Below are positions 35,520 to 46,877 of a stretch of 64,000 bases of DNA, one piece after another. The notes beneath the pieces were generated by a model. The model was not told the origin of the DNA. It did not search any database and saw nothing but the letters and a program-made list of their open reading frames with translations. Source of the stretch: Anniella stebbinsi (Eukaryota > Chordata > Lepidosauria > Squamata > Anniellidae); assembly GCA_029215795.1 (NCBI GenBank), contig JARDYH010000004.1, forward strand, positions 220,403,517 to 220,467,516, in the 5' to 3' direction. Numbering within the stretch: the first letter of the stretch is position 1; each line of letters opens with the position of its first letter. The position numbers and the translations under genes were made by a program.

Positions 35520-36110
35520 TTCAACATTTGAAGTCAATAATAATAATAATAATAATAACAATTTATTTCTTACCCGCCTCTCCGTCTGGATCAAGGCGGG
35601 GAACAACAACATGATAAAATACATAAAACTGATTAAAACATAACACATATTATTAAAACTGCATAAAAAATCCTAAAACATCCTAAAAACACCCTAAAAA
35701 CATTCTAAAATTCCACTGGATATGCCTGCCGGAAGAGAACAGTCTTTATAGCTTTTTTAAATTCTAAAAGACTGTTAAGTTGACGAGTCTCCTCCGGCAG
35801 GTCATTCCACAGTCTGGGAGCGGCAGAAGAGAAGGTCCTCTGGGTAACGGTTGTCAGCCTAGTCTTGGCCGACTGCAGTAAGTTCTTCCCAGAGGACCTG
35901 AGCGTGTGGGGCGGATTGTATGGGAGAAGGCGATCCCGCAGGTAACCTGGACCCAAACCATGTAGGGCTTTAAAGGTAATAACCAACACTTTATACTTCG
36001 CCCGGAAACTAATTGGCAGCCAGTGGAGCGATTTTAAAGCTGGCGTAATATGGTCACCCCTAGATGTACCGGTGATTAAATAAATTAACATACAGAGGCT
36101 AAATAACGTT
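35520..36110 (-). mobile_element. L2-clade LINE, 3' end, reverse orientation
   Basis: The minus-strand frame (36151-35705) encodes an L2-type RT C-terminus: HITPALKSLHWLPISFRAKY, FKALHGLGPGYL, SSAAPRLWNDLPEE and the final LEFKKAIKTVLF. It is followed by the 3' UTR and an (ATT)n tail at 35536-35558. The frame is open for 148 codons, so it is fairly young but 5'-truncated. Confidence 0.85.
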
Positions 36111-36734
36111 AAGCTCCACCTTACCAACTCCATTGATGCTTCTGAGTACAATCAGCAACTGCTGATTCTCTGAAACAATTCTCTGAATCTTCTATTTTGC
36201 ATGTTCGCAGGACTTTGCCTCTTTGTGTTTTGCATATTCATCTTTGAGCAGAGCCTGGCTTGAAGACTTGAGGCTGCTGCCTGGCGCTTTTGTAATGAGC
36301 ATCACAGCTCATTGCTTTGCAAATCTGCATGACTCTGAAATAATTAACACTTTTCTTTGTTTCACCAGGAATGCACTTAAAAACTGAATGTGGTTCTGTG
36401 GATTTAAAAGCCTTCCAAGGCTTTAGGGCTGCTCCAGTGTGTTTAGGGCCCATGGTTGCATGAACTGGACTGAGAACTAACTAGTGTCAGTCAAAATTGC
36501 AGTCTAGCTGGTTTCCTTAAGGGCTGCAATCCTATACCCAACTACCTGGGAATAAGCCCTACTGAATATAGTGGGACTTCTGCAAAGAATTGCACTGTAA
36601 AACATGCAAAGGATTGCAAAGTAAAATATGCAAAGGATTACACTGTAAAACATTTATATCCTACTGTTCTTTGCATTCAAGGTGGTTTATAATGTTGTAA
36701 GTATTTATTGCTTTTATTGTTCTTACATCAACCA
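36111..36734. other. Intron 1, nothing firm
   Basis: 36510-36700 contains GGGCTGCAATCCTATACCC and short duplicated CATGCAAAGGATTGCA phrases. Otherwise unassigned. Confidence 0.35.
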
Positions 36735-36955
36735 CATTAGCAACCAACATATGAAGCTTCCTTATTGTGTCAGACCATTGGGGCATCTAGCCCAGTACTT
36801 TTTTCTGTGACAGGCATCAACTCTCCGGTGTGTAAGGCCAAGGCCTTTCCCAGTTCTCATAGCCAAACTCCTTTTAACTGGAGAAGGCAGGATTTTACTC
36901 TAGGACCTTCTGCATGCAAAGCATACGCGCTACCACAGAGATAGTAGCCCCCTCT
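36735..36955 (-). mobile_element. tRNA-derived SINE, reverse orientation
   Basis: Read on the minus strand it begins CTACTATCTCTGTGGTAGCG, a decayed A box, and continues CATGCAGAAGGTCCTAG, a decayed B box region. It then runs to the end complementary to CTTATTGTGTCAGACCATTG. A similar copy lies at 56522-56900. The polarity and boxes indicate a Pol III SINE; it is too degraded to be active. Confidence 0.6.
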
Positions 36956-37373
36956 CCTCCAAGTAAACATTCCTAAATACAGCATACTCCAAATGAGTAG
37001 TGAATGACTGGCAAATGGGAGAAGAATGCCTGGAAATGCTGCTCCCGGGTCTCTTATTTGGGTGATACCTGCAGCAGCTAATTGCAAGGGCAACGGAGAC
37101 CTGCCCCTGTCTCATCGTTATCCCCACTATCCTACATGAAGAGCTGGCTGCAGAAAGTGGCTAAAGCTACGTATAGTATGTACCACTGCCCCATAGCTCC
37201 AGAAGAGACAACATTCTACGAAGGAAGCAAAATAAGGAGAGGCTGACTCACTTTACAGTCCAGCTCCAGCATTCTTCTCTGGAAATAAAATGTTAATGGC
37301 TTCCTGCATTAAGGCTTCCTGGATTTGAGGGGTGGGGATGGGTGGGAAAAAACAACAGGCTTCTGATCACCAT

Positions 37374-37397
37374 ATATATATATATATATATATATAT
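37374..37397. repeat. (TA)n microsatellite
   Basis: Uninterrupted TA repeats in intron 1. Confidence 0.9.
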
Positions 37398-38689
37398 GCT
37401 GTATTCGTGTAGGCACTCTGCGGAAACTGTTTTGTCCGCTTATTCTTAAAGCTCTTGTAACTTTTTTTCTGAAAGAAACGGGCAGAGGGTTTTACAATTG
37501 TTGGCCCTTCTTCTCTTCGGTGTTGTGGTTAAGAAGTTCAGCAGCGTGCGCTGCTGTTGAAAAGTTGCATGAATGTGTGTAAAATCGATGTTGTGAGAGG
37601 TCCATTCTTGGAGGGGGTGCCTGTCCATATGAATAGTTTTGTATGAAGGAGGATTTTGGCAGGTGTAGCATTTCTCACTTTCGACTGCAACACTATATAA
37701 GCTGCCCTTGCAGAAATGTTTCTCCGACACAAGGGCAAACGATGGCAGCCATTTTTAAAAACTGGTTGCTTCCACTCCTTTTGTTCTTGATATGATTCTG
37801 CTTCGTACTGGAATGCAGCTGTTTTTTGGCAGCTTTTTAAAAGCATGTCCTTGGACATCTCTAGTCTGGAGTTTTGTTTTGTCTTCATTAAATACAAATG
37901 CCAACTATTGAGATATTTATTTTCTGGGAAGGTCTTTTGGACATGGTTTAGCTAAATAGAGTTTAAAAGCATACAGTTCTTCCAAACCTTTGTGTGAGGT
38001 CCTGGTAACAGGCATATATTAGGGTTAAGAGCATTAGTCACTGGAAGGAAGTGACATAAATAGACTTTTTTAAAAATCAGCATTTTAGTCAAAGAACCAC
38101 CAATTCTTTGGAAATGCTGTCCATTTGCTAGTTGTAATTTGCTCATCATCTTTTGCTGATAGTGCATCCATGATCATTTTTCAAAGAATAAATGATTTGT
38201 CTATGGCAGTTTATCACAAGGAAATGAGTTGGGAAAAGTCTGTAAAAATTTCCACTAACAAAGCAGGTACTATCTCCCTATCAGACTTGTAGCTCCAGGA
38301 TCTAAGACAGCAACCCTATGATGCTTGCATGGGAGTAAGTCCTATTGAAATTGGAATTAATTTGTTACAATAGAGCCTTGGTTCTATCAGTTTCCCTACA
38401 TTTTTACTTGTTAGATGCTCGCTCCTCTGCCTGCTGTAGGCAAGCTGCTTTCTCCTACTGGGTTTGAGTTTAAAGCCAAGGTTGAGAAAGTGGAGGTCAG
38501 GATAACCCGATGCTTTATTTGCAGGTGGGCTAGAGGGAACCTATGATTACTGAATAGCTCGTTCTTTCAAGGATATCCTCTTAGGTTCTTCTGCTCTAAA
38601 TAGTTACACTCATTGACCAATATGAACTCAGGAAAAAGACCCTTGATTTCAACATTCCCAAATATGAAGTAGTCACGCACTGACTGGGT
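37398..38689. other. Intron 1, nothing recognised
   Basis: Several minus-strand frames of 90-120 codons (37446-37897) lack family resemblance and splice context. I regard them as chance. Confidence 0.4.
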
Positions 38690-39215
38690 TCAGATGACAC
38701 AGTAACCAATGATGGTTTAAATCGTTGATGTTTGGTTATTTAACCCACCGTAGGTTATTGTATTGTGTGGAGGGAGTTTTTAAACCAATTTTTGGTTATT
38801 TGGCCGAAATAACCAACGCAAATAGCCAAAGCTGTGCACAGTTGGCTATTTGAACCACCTGGGGTTATTGTGTTGTGTGGAGGGCACTGGTAGTTATTTC
38901 CTTGGCCACCATTATTTCGTCAGCCACAGAGTCGCAAGGCAAGAGTGGTCAAAGCGGTGGCTGCTGCTCTAGCCCAACCAGCAGGATAGATTTTCAGCAG
39001 CAATTGCTGACGGGATACTGGCGGGAGGGCTGACAAGGGAGAGAGGGTGAGGATGAGTGAGTCAACTCAGCATGGACAATTAGCCAACTCAACACTGATC
39101 CTAATCTACACCACGGTTGATTATTGCCATGTTGTGTGGGGAGTACCCTCTATATAAACAACTGTTGAATTGATTATTACCCCATCATTGACTATCATGT
39201 TGTCTGAATGCAGCG
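38690..39215. mobile_element. Palindromic element, uninterrupted relative of 23849-24849
   Basis: Left terminus TGGGTTCAGATGACACAGTA and right GACTATCATGTTGTCTGAAT. The interior is rows of TTGGTTATTT/AAATAACCAA words. It shows the pre-insertion structure of the element at 23849. Confidence 0.6.
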
Positions 39216-40254
39216 TTTAACTTGAGCAGTTCATAGTTGAGTAGTTATGTCGAGCAGTTCACCACCATATTGTTTATCAACTTGAATACAGGAAGTAAAT
39301 ATGAGAACTTTTCTCTTTGTAAGAATGTATGCAATATTTGGGGGGAAAAGATTTAGTTTGACTTCCCAGGAAATCCATATTTCTAGTTAGTGAAGAGAAA
39401 CTGGCAACCCTCATTATAGAATAGCAGTTAAATTGAGGTATTTTGGTGGATTTTAAAAACTTGATTTGTAAGCTTTTAGGTGGTGAAAAATGCATCGCTT
39501 CAATTCATGTTGCTCATCTTGAGGTATGGGAGACTAAAAACCTTAATAAATGAATCTTTAATTCATATGCGAGAGGGTGACATGATCTTCTATAAAGTAA
39601 CTTGTGGTTTGTTTGTTTGTTTATTTGTTTGAAAATCATTTATGAACAAAATGTGGCTTCAGTTGTGTTTTGTGTGTTTGTTTAGTCTGATTCTTACTTC
39701 CCCAGTACTTGCTTAAGGGCCAAATTAGACAGGATAGCAGCAGTTCCATGTGTTCAAACATTTTAACTGCCTCAGTTACATAGAAAGTGGGAGGTGGGGT
39801 CTGATTTTAACAGCAAAACCACTGGACAGATGATGGGTGCAAAACATTCCTTGTGCTTGCCACTTATGTCACCGCAGTGCCTTTCCCTGAGCATTGGAGC
39901 TGCTACTGGTTTCTGGGCTTAGCTGAAGTCGAAAATGCTTGGGGAGGGAAAAGAACTTTGGCTATTGGACGGTAGAGAAATGTAATACATAAATAAATAA
40001 ATACATTTCTTGGAGGCAAACCATGGATGGAAGAGGGTTCTGCCCTGCTCATGCCCCTTTTGATCTTAATCAGACGCCCCCAAATTCTGCCCTTTTTATG
40101 TATTAGGGATAGTTCTGTGATTAAATATACTGAATGGCTGCTATCATGTCTTGTTTTGCTCTCAACTGAGACAAGGCTTCTGTGGGCCCTTTAATGATGA
40201 GAGATTTGTTTGTCACTTCCAAATGTTGTAGTATTCATATGGCTTATCTTTCAG

Positions 40255-40376
40255 ACTAACAGGGATGCCAAAGGAAAAATATGATCCCCCAGATCCTCGC
40301 AGAATTTACACCATCATGTCAGCAGAGGAGGTAGCCAATGGGAAGAAGTCCCATTGGGCAGAATTGGAAATCTCGG
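40255..40376 (+). CDS. CNOT6L: CNOT6L exon 2 (start codon at 40265)
   Basis: First coding exon. The acceptor CTTTCAG ends at 40254 and the donor TCGG|GTGAGT begins at 40377. The ATG at 40265 (context AGGGATGCC) opens MPKEKYDPPDPRRIYTIMS, which matches CNOT6L over the paralogue CNOT6 (which has KYEPPDPRRMYTIMSSEE). CNOT6L is a Mg-dependent 3'-5' exonuclease of the endonuclease/exonuclease/phosphatase class. It shortens mRNA poly(A) tails within the cytoplasmic CCR4-NOT complex. The first nine exon bases are 5' UTR. Residues 1-37 precede the leucine-rich repeats. Confidence 0.95.
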
Positions 40377-40866
40377 GTGAGTTACTGAATAATGACTTGC
40401 CTACCAGGTGGAGGGTAGTGGTTGTCAGTTCCTTAGGGCAAGTAAGCCACCTGCTTGATAAGCTTGTGGATGGTTCAGCAGGTGCTCATTGGCAAACTCA
40501 TCAGATCACGGAAGTCTTACAGTCAAGATGTCAGGCATGGGTTTGCCTGCAATCCAAACACTTCAAGATGCTGCTTTTCTGTGAAAGGATTTAAGGGTTT
40601 TCGTGGGAGAGGGTAATGAAAATAGAGAATTCCTTGATTTTGATGTCTTTGATAGAGTGAAGGTACTTTCACTTCCTTTGTCAGTGGTAACCAATTTGTG
40701 GCCCTTTTCAGCTGCCTCACTGCCGGCCCCCAACCACAGTTGTGTATTCACTTAAAAATCTTAGCAAACTGCCTTTCTTTCTTGCAAATTGATGTCATTA
40801 TATTTCTTGAGCTTGTAGAAAATGCTGCCTGAATGCTTAACACACTCGATGTGCTCTTTATTTTAG
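40377..40866 (+). other. CNOT6L: CNOT6L intron 2
   Basis: 490 bp between GTGAGT and the acceptor TTTATTTTAG. No repeat recognised. Confidence 0.85.
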
Positions 40867-41053
40867 GTAGAGTGCGGAGCTTAAGTACGTCACTTTGGTC
40901 ACTAACGCACTTGACTGCTCTACACCTCAATGACAACTATCTGACTCGCATTCCACCTGACATTGCCAAGCTTCATAATCTGGTTTACCTGGATCTCTCA
41001 TCCAACAAACTCAGAAGTTTACCAGCAGAACTAGGAAACATGGTATCTCTCAG
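40867..41053 (+). CDS. CNOT6L: CNOT6L exon 3 (leucine-rich repeats)
   Basis: 187 nt, residues 38-100. It encodes RVRSLSTSLWSLTHLTALHL and the LRR units LHLNDNYLTRIPPDIAKL and LVYLDLSSNKLRSLPAELGN. The LRR domain binds CNOT7/CNOT8 (CAF1), which anchors the enzyme to the CCR4-NOT complex. The acceptor is TTTTAG|GTAGAG and the donor CTCAG|GTGAGG; the split Gly codon with exon 2 is correct. Confidence 0.95.
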
Positions 41054-42426
41054 GTGAGGGGTCTTGTTGCCTCTTCCAAAACAATTGCAAAAAGATCTTT
41101 GGCTGCAATTTTAGTCTTTTGCAACTGTAAAGTTGGTTATTTGTTATAGTTTAACTTGGCTATTGATATAAACAGTTTCTGTACTTGAAATTTCAGAGTT
41201 TAATCTACCAAACAATTTGGCTTCTTTTTGCACAATTTTGGGTTGGACATCTCATGTTGAGGAGCATTGGTGAGGAAACAGACAATGTGATGATGTCAGG
41301 TCATGAGTCCATTTTACTACATGTTACAGAGGAGGAGGGGAGACCTCAACACAGGGCTCTAATTTTGGGCAGCAGCCTTGTGTTTCTTCTAACATGTAGT
41401 TCTGGTATTGTATAACTTTCATAAGGAGGCAATCTCCCTGTTCGCAAACTTAACAATGTTGATGGCACATTGTGACCTGGTTCGCATATAACACTAATCA
41501 ATGGTATATTTAAACCATGGTTTGTTGCCTTACCCAGGGTTTGTCTAGCAGACAATCAAACAAACCAAGTTTATTTTCTCAGTCCCTGAGTTGTTTGTTT
41601 CCCTCCTTTGCCCGCTCACTCCCTGCATCCCAATTGCCTTTGTGGCACAGCAGTACTAGCATGTGAAGAGGCTGAGGTTTTTTTTACCGTTGCCTCTGTA
41701 GCCTGGCAAAACAACCCATGATTTTGGGTTCGCACATAATGACAACTCACAGTTCATAACCCAACAACAAATCATGAGCTCTCTCCCTGGTTTGTTTGTG
41801 GTTAACAACCCAAAGTTAACCCATTGTTCTGGGTTCACACATAATGGCAATCCACAATTCAAACCATGGTTAATTAAGCCATGGTTTGTTGTCACACGCG
41901 ATCCAAATCTGTATATAGAAGCATTTCCATTGGGATTCAGTGTCAAAGATGACTGACTGGCTTGGACCTTAGAAAAGAAGCTGTGCTTTCTTTCCAGAGT
42001 CAGAATTGTTTCCTAATAAACTGAAAAGTAATGTGCAGTAACTATTGTTCTTTGAATGCCCTCTTCTCTTGCTTTATCTGATTCCTTATTTCAATATGAA
42101 AGAAAGGTTTGTCAGGAGCACACAGACTTGCTGAGGTTGTTGACTTCCTTTCAACTTTTGATTGAGCTGTTCAGTGTGAAAACAAATCAGAGATAGGATT
42201 CTCTCCCCTCCCCCCCCAAATAACTAATCGTGTAGACCCTTAAGCCCTGTATTGGTTATTTTTTGTGGGCTGGGGGTTGCTTTGAGTTAATGTATAGTCT
42301 CTTCCCTTCTTCAGCTGTCCTATCCACTACTCAAAGAAATATAAAAATCGAAGTACAAGATATACAGAACATACAATATGTGAATCCTTTTAAAGCTGAC
42401 TATTCGACTGTTTCCTCTGTTTTTAG
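41054..42426 (+). other. CNOT6L: CNOT6L intron 3 with palindromic element
   Basis: 1.4 kb. The stretch at about 41475-41910 is a palindromic DNA element with CTGGTTCGCATATAACACTA at one side, GTTTGTTGTCACACGCGATC at the other and many AAACCATGGTTTG words, related in style to the other hAT-like foldbacks. Confidence 0.6.
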
Positions 42427-42512
42427 GGAATTGCTTTTAAACAACAATTTGTTACGAGTTTTGCCTTATGAACTTGGACGGCTTTTCCAGCTACAGACAC
42501 TAGGTTTGAAAG
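42427..42512 (+). CDS. CNOT6L: CNOT6L exon 4 (leucine-rich repeats)
   Basis: 86 nt, residues 100-128, encoding ELLLNNNLLRVLPYELGRLF and LQTLGLKG, the next two LRR units. The acceptor TTTTTAG ends at 42426 and the donor AAAG|GTAAGG begins at 42513. Confidence 0.95.
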
Positions 42513-42798
42513 GTAAGGGATATATTGTACATTTTATATGTACTGTAAGTACGCGCACGCTACATACACTTGTGTCCAGTTTTTTCAACTCTAGCTAGCA
42601 ATGTCTCTCCAGAGTTTCAAGCTGTCATTTTCTAGCCCTGCTGTCCTTCCCCTGCCAGGTGGGGAAGGGCAGGAGCTAAAAAGAACCTCTAGTTTGGGGG
42701 GGAGAAAGTCATGGGAAGAAAGTATAGGAGGCCGTATTCCAGTTCTTTTTTGGTTATGAGCATTAAGTCTTCTGTGGACCACTTGAAGAGAAGAATAC

Positions 42799-43328
42799 CC
42801 TTCTGCTCTTGATTGTAACTAAATCCAGCTCTTTCATAGAATCATAGAGTTGGAAGTAGCCTATAAGGCCATCGAGCCCAACCCCCTGCTTAATGCAGGA
42901 ATCCACCTTAAAGCATCCCTGACAGATAGCTGTTCAGCTGCCTCTTGAATGCCACTAGTGTGGGAGAGCCCATGATCTCCCTAGGTCATTGGTTCCATTG
43001 TCGTACTTCTTTAACAGTCAGGACTTTTTTCCTGCTGTCCAGCCGGAATCAGGCTTCCTGTAAATTGAGCCCTTTATTCCGTGTCCTGCACTCCGGGAAG
43101 ATCAAGAAGAGATCCTGGCCCTCCTCTGTGTGACAACTTTTCAATTGTGCTATCATGTCTCCCCTGAGTCTTTTCTTCTCACAGCTAAACATGCCCAGTT
43201 CTTTCAGTCGCTTTCTGATCCCTCTGTTTAGTCTTTGCCACCAAGAAGAGTGAGCTAGGGTTGTGATGGCAAAGAGCAAACAGGTGGATTGGAAAGAGCT
43301 GGATTTAGTTAGAATCGAGAGCAGAAGG
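42799..43328. repeat. 37-bp inverted repeat enclosing a reverse CR1 fragment
   Basis: CCTTCTGCTCTTGATTGTAA...CTCTTTC (42799-42835) and its inverted partner at 43292-43328 agree at 35 of 37 positions. Between them, 42836-43230 is a CR1 3' end in reverse: ATAGAATCATAGAGTTGGAA at its start, and CR1 ORF2 C-terminus on the minus strand ([20 protein letters not shown]). It is either a foldback element invaded by CR1 or an inverted duplication around it. Confidence 0.7.
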
Positions 43329-43781
43329 ACATTTAGACGAAGCTAGCGAGCCTCCTTAAATTCATTATTATTTGAAATAATCCCCTCCAGGAGGCCTTGC
43401 AATATAAAAACAACCTCCCTTTATGTAATCTCTTCCACCATAAATCCTCATTCCTGTTATAATTAAGTACATGTAGTAGCATATGCCCTCCTTTTTCTCT
43501 CCCTCCTTCTGTTGCTTCACCACTGTTTGTTTTAGATTGTCTGCTTCTTGAGAGAAGAAACATGTCTATGTGGCCTATGGATCTCTCAGAGCACCTTTAC
43601 ATTGATACTGGTTTATTAAAAAATAGCACACCAAGATCTGCATTATTGACAATATAACATGCATTTTATTGGTCACAGGGTAGGAGAACAGGTAGGCATA
43701 CTGACATGATATTGGGAGTTGTAGTCCAACACATCTGAAAGACCCCAGGTTGGGGAAGGGACCAGCAGGTGTTATATGCCT

Positions 43782-44130
43782 TAAGAACATAAGAAGAGCC
43801 CTGCTGGATCAAAACAAAGGCTTAATTAGTGTAGCACAGTGTCTAACATCTTGACGATGGGAAACCACAAGCAGGATATGAGTGCAGAGACACCCCACAC
43901 TGCTTGTGTCACACAGCAGCTGGTATTCAGAAGCATACTGGAGGTAATACATAGCCATCATGACTAGTAGGCATTAATACTACTACTGTCCTCCATGAAT
44001 TTGACTAAACTCCTTGTAAAGCCGTCCAAGTTGGTGTCGATCACTACATCTTGTGGTGGCAAATTCTGTAATTTAACTCTGTGCTGTGTGAAAAATTCTC
44101 CCTTTTACCTGTCCTGAATCTATCACCATT
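43782..44130 (+). repeat. Dispersed sauropsid repeat (AAGAACATAAGAAGAGC type), copy 2
   Basis: Begins AAGAACATAAGAAGAGCCCT and is longer than the copy at 10024, reaching CTGTGTGAAAAATTCTCCCT. Confidence 0.55.
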
Positions 44131-44199
44131 CACTACTTCTTGTGGTAGCAAATGCTACCTTTGTGGTAGCAAAGGTTTGCTATGCACTGTCTTTGCAGG

Positions 44200-44460
44200 G
44201 TTTTCCGAAGGCCTTGAAACCATTTTATTTTACTGTGACCTTCTCATGATATGAGTACTGTTGTTGCTGCGATTGCCATCGTGGCTCTTGCTGGTTTTTA
44301 TTGTTGGCTTTTATTGTTTTTAATTACTATTTTATTGTGTTTTATATTTTTCTTGCTTTTAATGTTTTACCTGTTTTTATGTATCTATGGCTGTAAGCCG
44401 CCTTGTGAGGACTTCTGCCATGAAAGGCAGCCAAGAAATGTTTTAAACAAATAAATACAT
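44200..44460 (+). repeat. L2-like LINE 3' tail
   Basis: TTTTAATTACTATTTTATTG then CTGTAAGCCGCCTTGTGAGG and AGCCAAGAAATG, ending in an AAATAAATA tail. It resembles the tail at 30150-30240. Confidence 0.6.
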
Positions 44461-44995
44461 TCAGCTTCATGGAATCACCCCAGGTTCTATTATAATGAGA
44501 GAGAAAGAGACCTCTTCCTATCCACTTCCTCCATGCCATTCATACTTTGCACACCTTATGTTGTCTGTGTCCCCCCGCCCCTTGTACTTGGCTTTTTTCT
44601 ATGCTAAAAAGCCACAAATGTTATCTTTTCTCATAGGGGAGGTTCTCCAGTCCTTCTGAAAAGGAAGCTTCTCCTATACTCAAGTTTCCTGGGTCTGCCT
44701 TTGAGAAGAACAGGGCTTCTTCATTACACTTGAGCCTTACCTAAGAATTACGAAAACATTTGGGGGCATATTCACCCACACACCTCAAATGTGGTCGCAA
44801 ATGCCTCCAAATTTTTTTGTAATCTTCAGGGATAGGGCAAGTAGCAATCACCCAGCAGCATTGCTCATTGAGAATAGTATTGTTTCTGGGGGCAAGAATT
44901 GAGAGGGTCCTGTTATAGCTAGCACTGATTTATTAGAAACGAGAATATTGTGCAATGCAATCTAATTGATATGAAACCCTTTGCTTTGATTCCAG

Positions 44996-45085
44996 GCAAT
45001 CCTTTATCACAAGATATTCTCAGCCTGTACCAGGATTCAGATGGGACACGGAAATTACTGAACTACATGCTTGACAATCTAGCAG
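44996..45085 (+). CDS. CNOT6L: CNOT6L exon 5 (end of LRR domain, linker)
   Basis: 90 nt, residues 129-158, encoding NPLSQDILSLYQDSDGTRKL and NYMLDNLA. The acceptor GATTCCAG ends at 44995 and the donor GCAG|GTAATA begins at 45086. This cap of the LRR domain leads into the nuclease domain. Confidence 0.95.
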
Positions 45086-45199
45086 GTAATAAGTGTTTGT
45101 TTTTGTTTTAATACTAGCAAAATGACCGTCATGACAAATAGGATGTATTTTTACATGGCAAGTACTACCTAGATAGATGCAGTGCATGTTCAAACACAA

Positions 45200-45385
45200 T
45201 GGCTCAATTCAGACGACACGTTAACCAACGGGTTTTTAAGTTAAACAACTGTCAGTGGGTTAACCAAACGTGTTGTCCGAATTCAGCCACACAACGGTTA
45301 ACCAACCCATGGTTGTTTAAGTTGCAGTTTTAAACAACTGAGTTAGTCAGTTGACTAACGTGTTGTCCGAATTCAGCCACTTGAG
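45200..45385. mobile_element. Left part of GGCTCAATTCAGACGACACG palindromic element
   Basis: Starts GGCTCAATTCAGACGACACG and includes two internal ends reading GTGTTGTCCGAATTCAGCCA. A terminus of opposite polarity, GTGTCGTCCGAATTGAGCC, occurs at 52740-52760. That places the intervening GC-rich segment and DIRS inside what may be one larger element. Confidence 0.5.
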
Positions 45386-46409
45386 GTGCGTGACACAAAA
45401 GACCATAGGGGAGAGCGGCTAGAGCAGCAGACAGCTGACGGGAGCTCAGGCGTGGATGAAACAGATCGCTGGTTTCGCCGCCATAGCAACCAGGACGCCC
45501 GCCTCCCCCACCAGGCAGCCAGCACGGAGCTCAAAAAGGAGCCAGCTCCTGCAAGCACTCACACAGGGTGACCAGTCAGCTACCCAAACGTACAGGGAAG
45601 TGCACCAGAAGGGCACTACGGCAAAGGGGGGGAGGGGGAGACGGAATACGCAACAACCCCAGGCGCCCTGGAGCAAGGGGCAGCCCCCCCCACATCAAGA
45701 GGGAGAACAACACCCCATCCAAAGTAGACCCCCTACTGCACCGCCACCTCCACCCTCGCATCACCCAGAAGGATGAGGGCAGGGGAAGCGGCGACCAGAG
45801 AGCCCCCCCTCATCCGCCCAACACGGCTGGACAGTGAGCCTTTGCCAGGCCCCGAGAATCCCGTTGGGGAGCATCGCGCCTGTGTGGAGGCGTCCCGGGT
45901 GCGTGAAAGCATCAGTGCCTGGATCTGGCTGCGCTACCCCCATCCTGTGTGAGCGTCGGCTGTGGAGTCCCATCTCTGGACTGACATCTCTCCCTGGCAT
46001 GGCCCCCTCTCCACCTCCTCCCCTTGGCACGTTCCGTGCTTGGCTCCCTGGGGGTGTGGCGTTTGCCATCCCCTCTTCACCGCTGTGCCTTCCAGCCGCC
46101 TCCTCCTCCCTTCCCGGGGGCGCCTGTCCTCTCCGTAGGTTCTGCCCTGGCATAGTGGTGCCCATGTGCCTTACTGCCCATGTCTGATTTTCCTGCTGAA
46201 TAAAGATTTCCCAACCGCCCCACTCTCGCCTTCTTTCCTGTGTGTGCGGGTGGCTGCTCTAGGAGGGAGGTGAGAGGGGGCTGGGGGAGGTGGGTGACTC
46301 TCCCAGATGCCTGGTCTCCCTTATAGGGTGGGCGGGGGTGGCTCCCTGGGGCGTGGGTGCCAACGTTTGGGGAGCATTGCTGGTTGTTACTCTTGTGTAG
46401 GTGCTGCAG
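45386..46409. other. GC-rich segment of unknown origin
   Basis: A kilobase of CpG- and C-rich sequence with several overlapping frames of 60-134 codons on both strands and a polyadenylation-like AATAAA at 46199-46204. No recognisable domain. It may be the interior of the surrounding DNA element or a captured gene fragment. Confidence 0.35.
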
Positions 46410-46561
46410 TTCTTCTTCGTGGTCTCTGTGCATCACACAGTATGGGCTCGCGCCGACGCTGAGCCTCCCTTCGGAAACTTCTAGAGCTTAGAAATTATTG
46501 GCGGGAACCCCTCCCCCCTCCGTCCTATCGCGCATGCCCGGGTTCCCGCCTACCTCAGTTC
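46410..46561 (+). repeat. DIRS left inverted terminal repeat
   Basis: Starts TTCTTCTTCGTGGTCTCTG and continues through GGGCTCGCGCCGACGCTGAG to CCCGCCTACCTCAGTTC. It is the inverse of 52228-52377 for nearly its whole length. Confidence 0.9.
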
Positions 46562-46877
46562 TTTTTCGACCGCCTTGCTGGTTGCCTCCTGGAGAACTTC
46601 TTCTGATAAGTAGTTAACTTAGATTCTTCTTAGATCCCTTCATTCTATCTAGTTTTCTTCCGTTTCTTCTTCTTCTTCTTCTTTCTTACTTAGCTATCCG
46701 CTTTCTAAAAAAAAAAAAAAAAAAATTGTTATATTTGTTATATTTGTTATTAGCTTAATTAGCGTTAAGATTTAATATATAGTGGACCACGTTGTTGGTT
46801 AGTTGGCCCTTGTTGGCCCGAATAGTTAGAGTTTTCAGAGGCAGCAGCAAAGCTCTCGTTCTGCCTTCAGTTCTAAG
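46562..46877 (+). other. DIRS 5' leader
   Basis: Pyrimidine-rich leader with TTC repeats (about 46660-46690) and a 19-A run near 46707-46725, ending at the ORF1 start codon. No coding frame. Confidence 0.7.

Larger units (their letters stand above)
13107..40254 (+). other. CNOT6L: CNOT6L intron 1 (about 27 kb)
   Basis: Runs from the exon 1 donor to the acceptor TTATCTTTCAG at 40244-40254. No coding exon is recognisable in it. It is filled with the repeats listed separately. The long first intron is compatible with a gene controlled from a distal CpG-island promoter. Confidence 0.5.
42513..44995 (+). other. CNOT6L: CNOT6L intron 4 (repeats)
   Basis: 2.5 kb. It holds an inverted-repeat element with a reverse CR1 fragment (42799-43328), a dispersed repeat (43782-44130) and an L2-like tail (44200-44460). 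Confidence 0.7.

Noticed and set aside
36880..36945. Possible tRNA gene
   Set aside because: The A- and B-box remnants belong to a decayed SINE; no cloverleaf can be formed.
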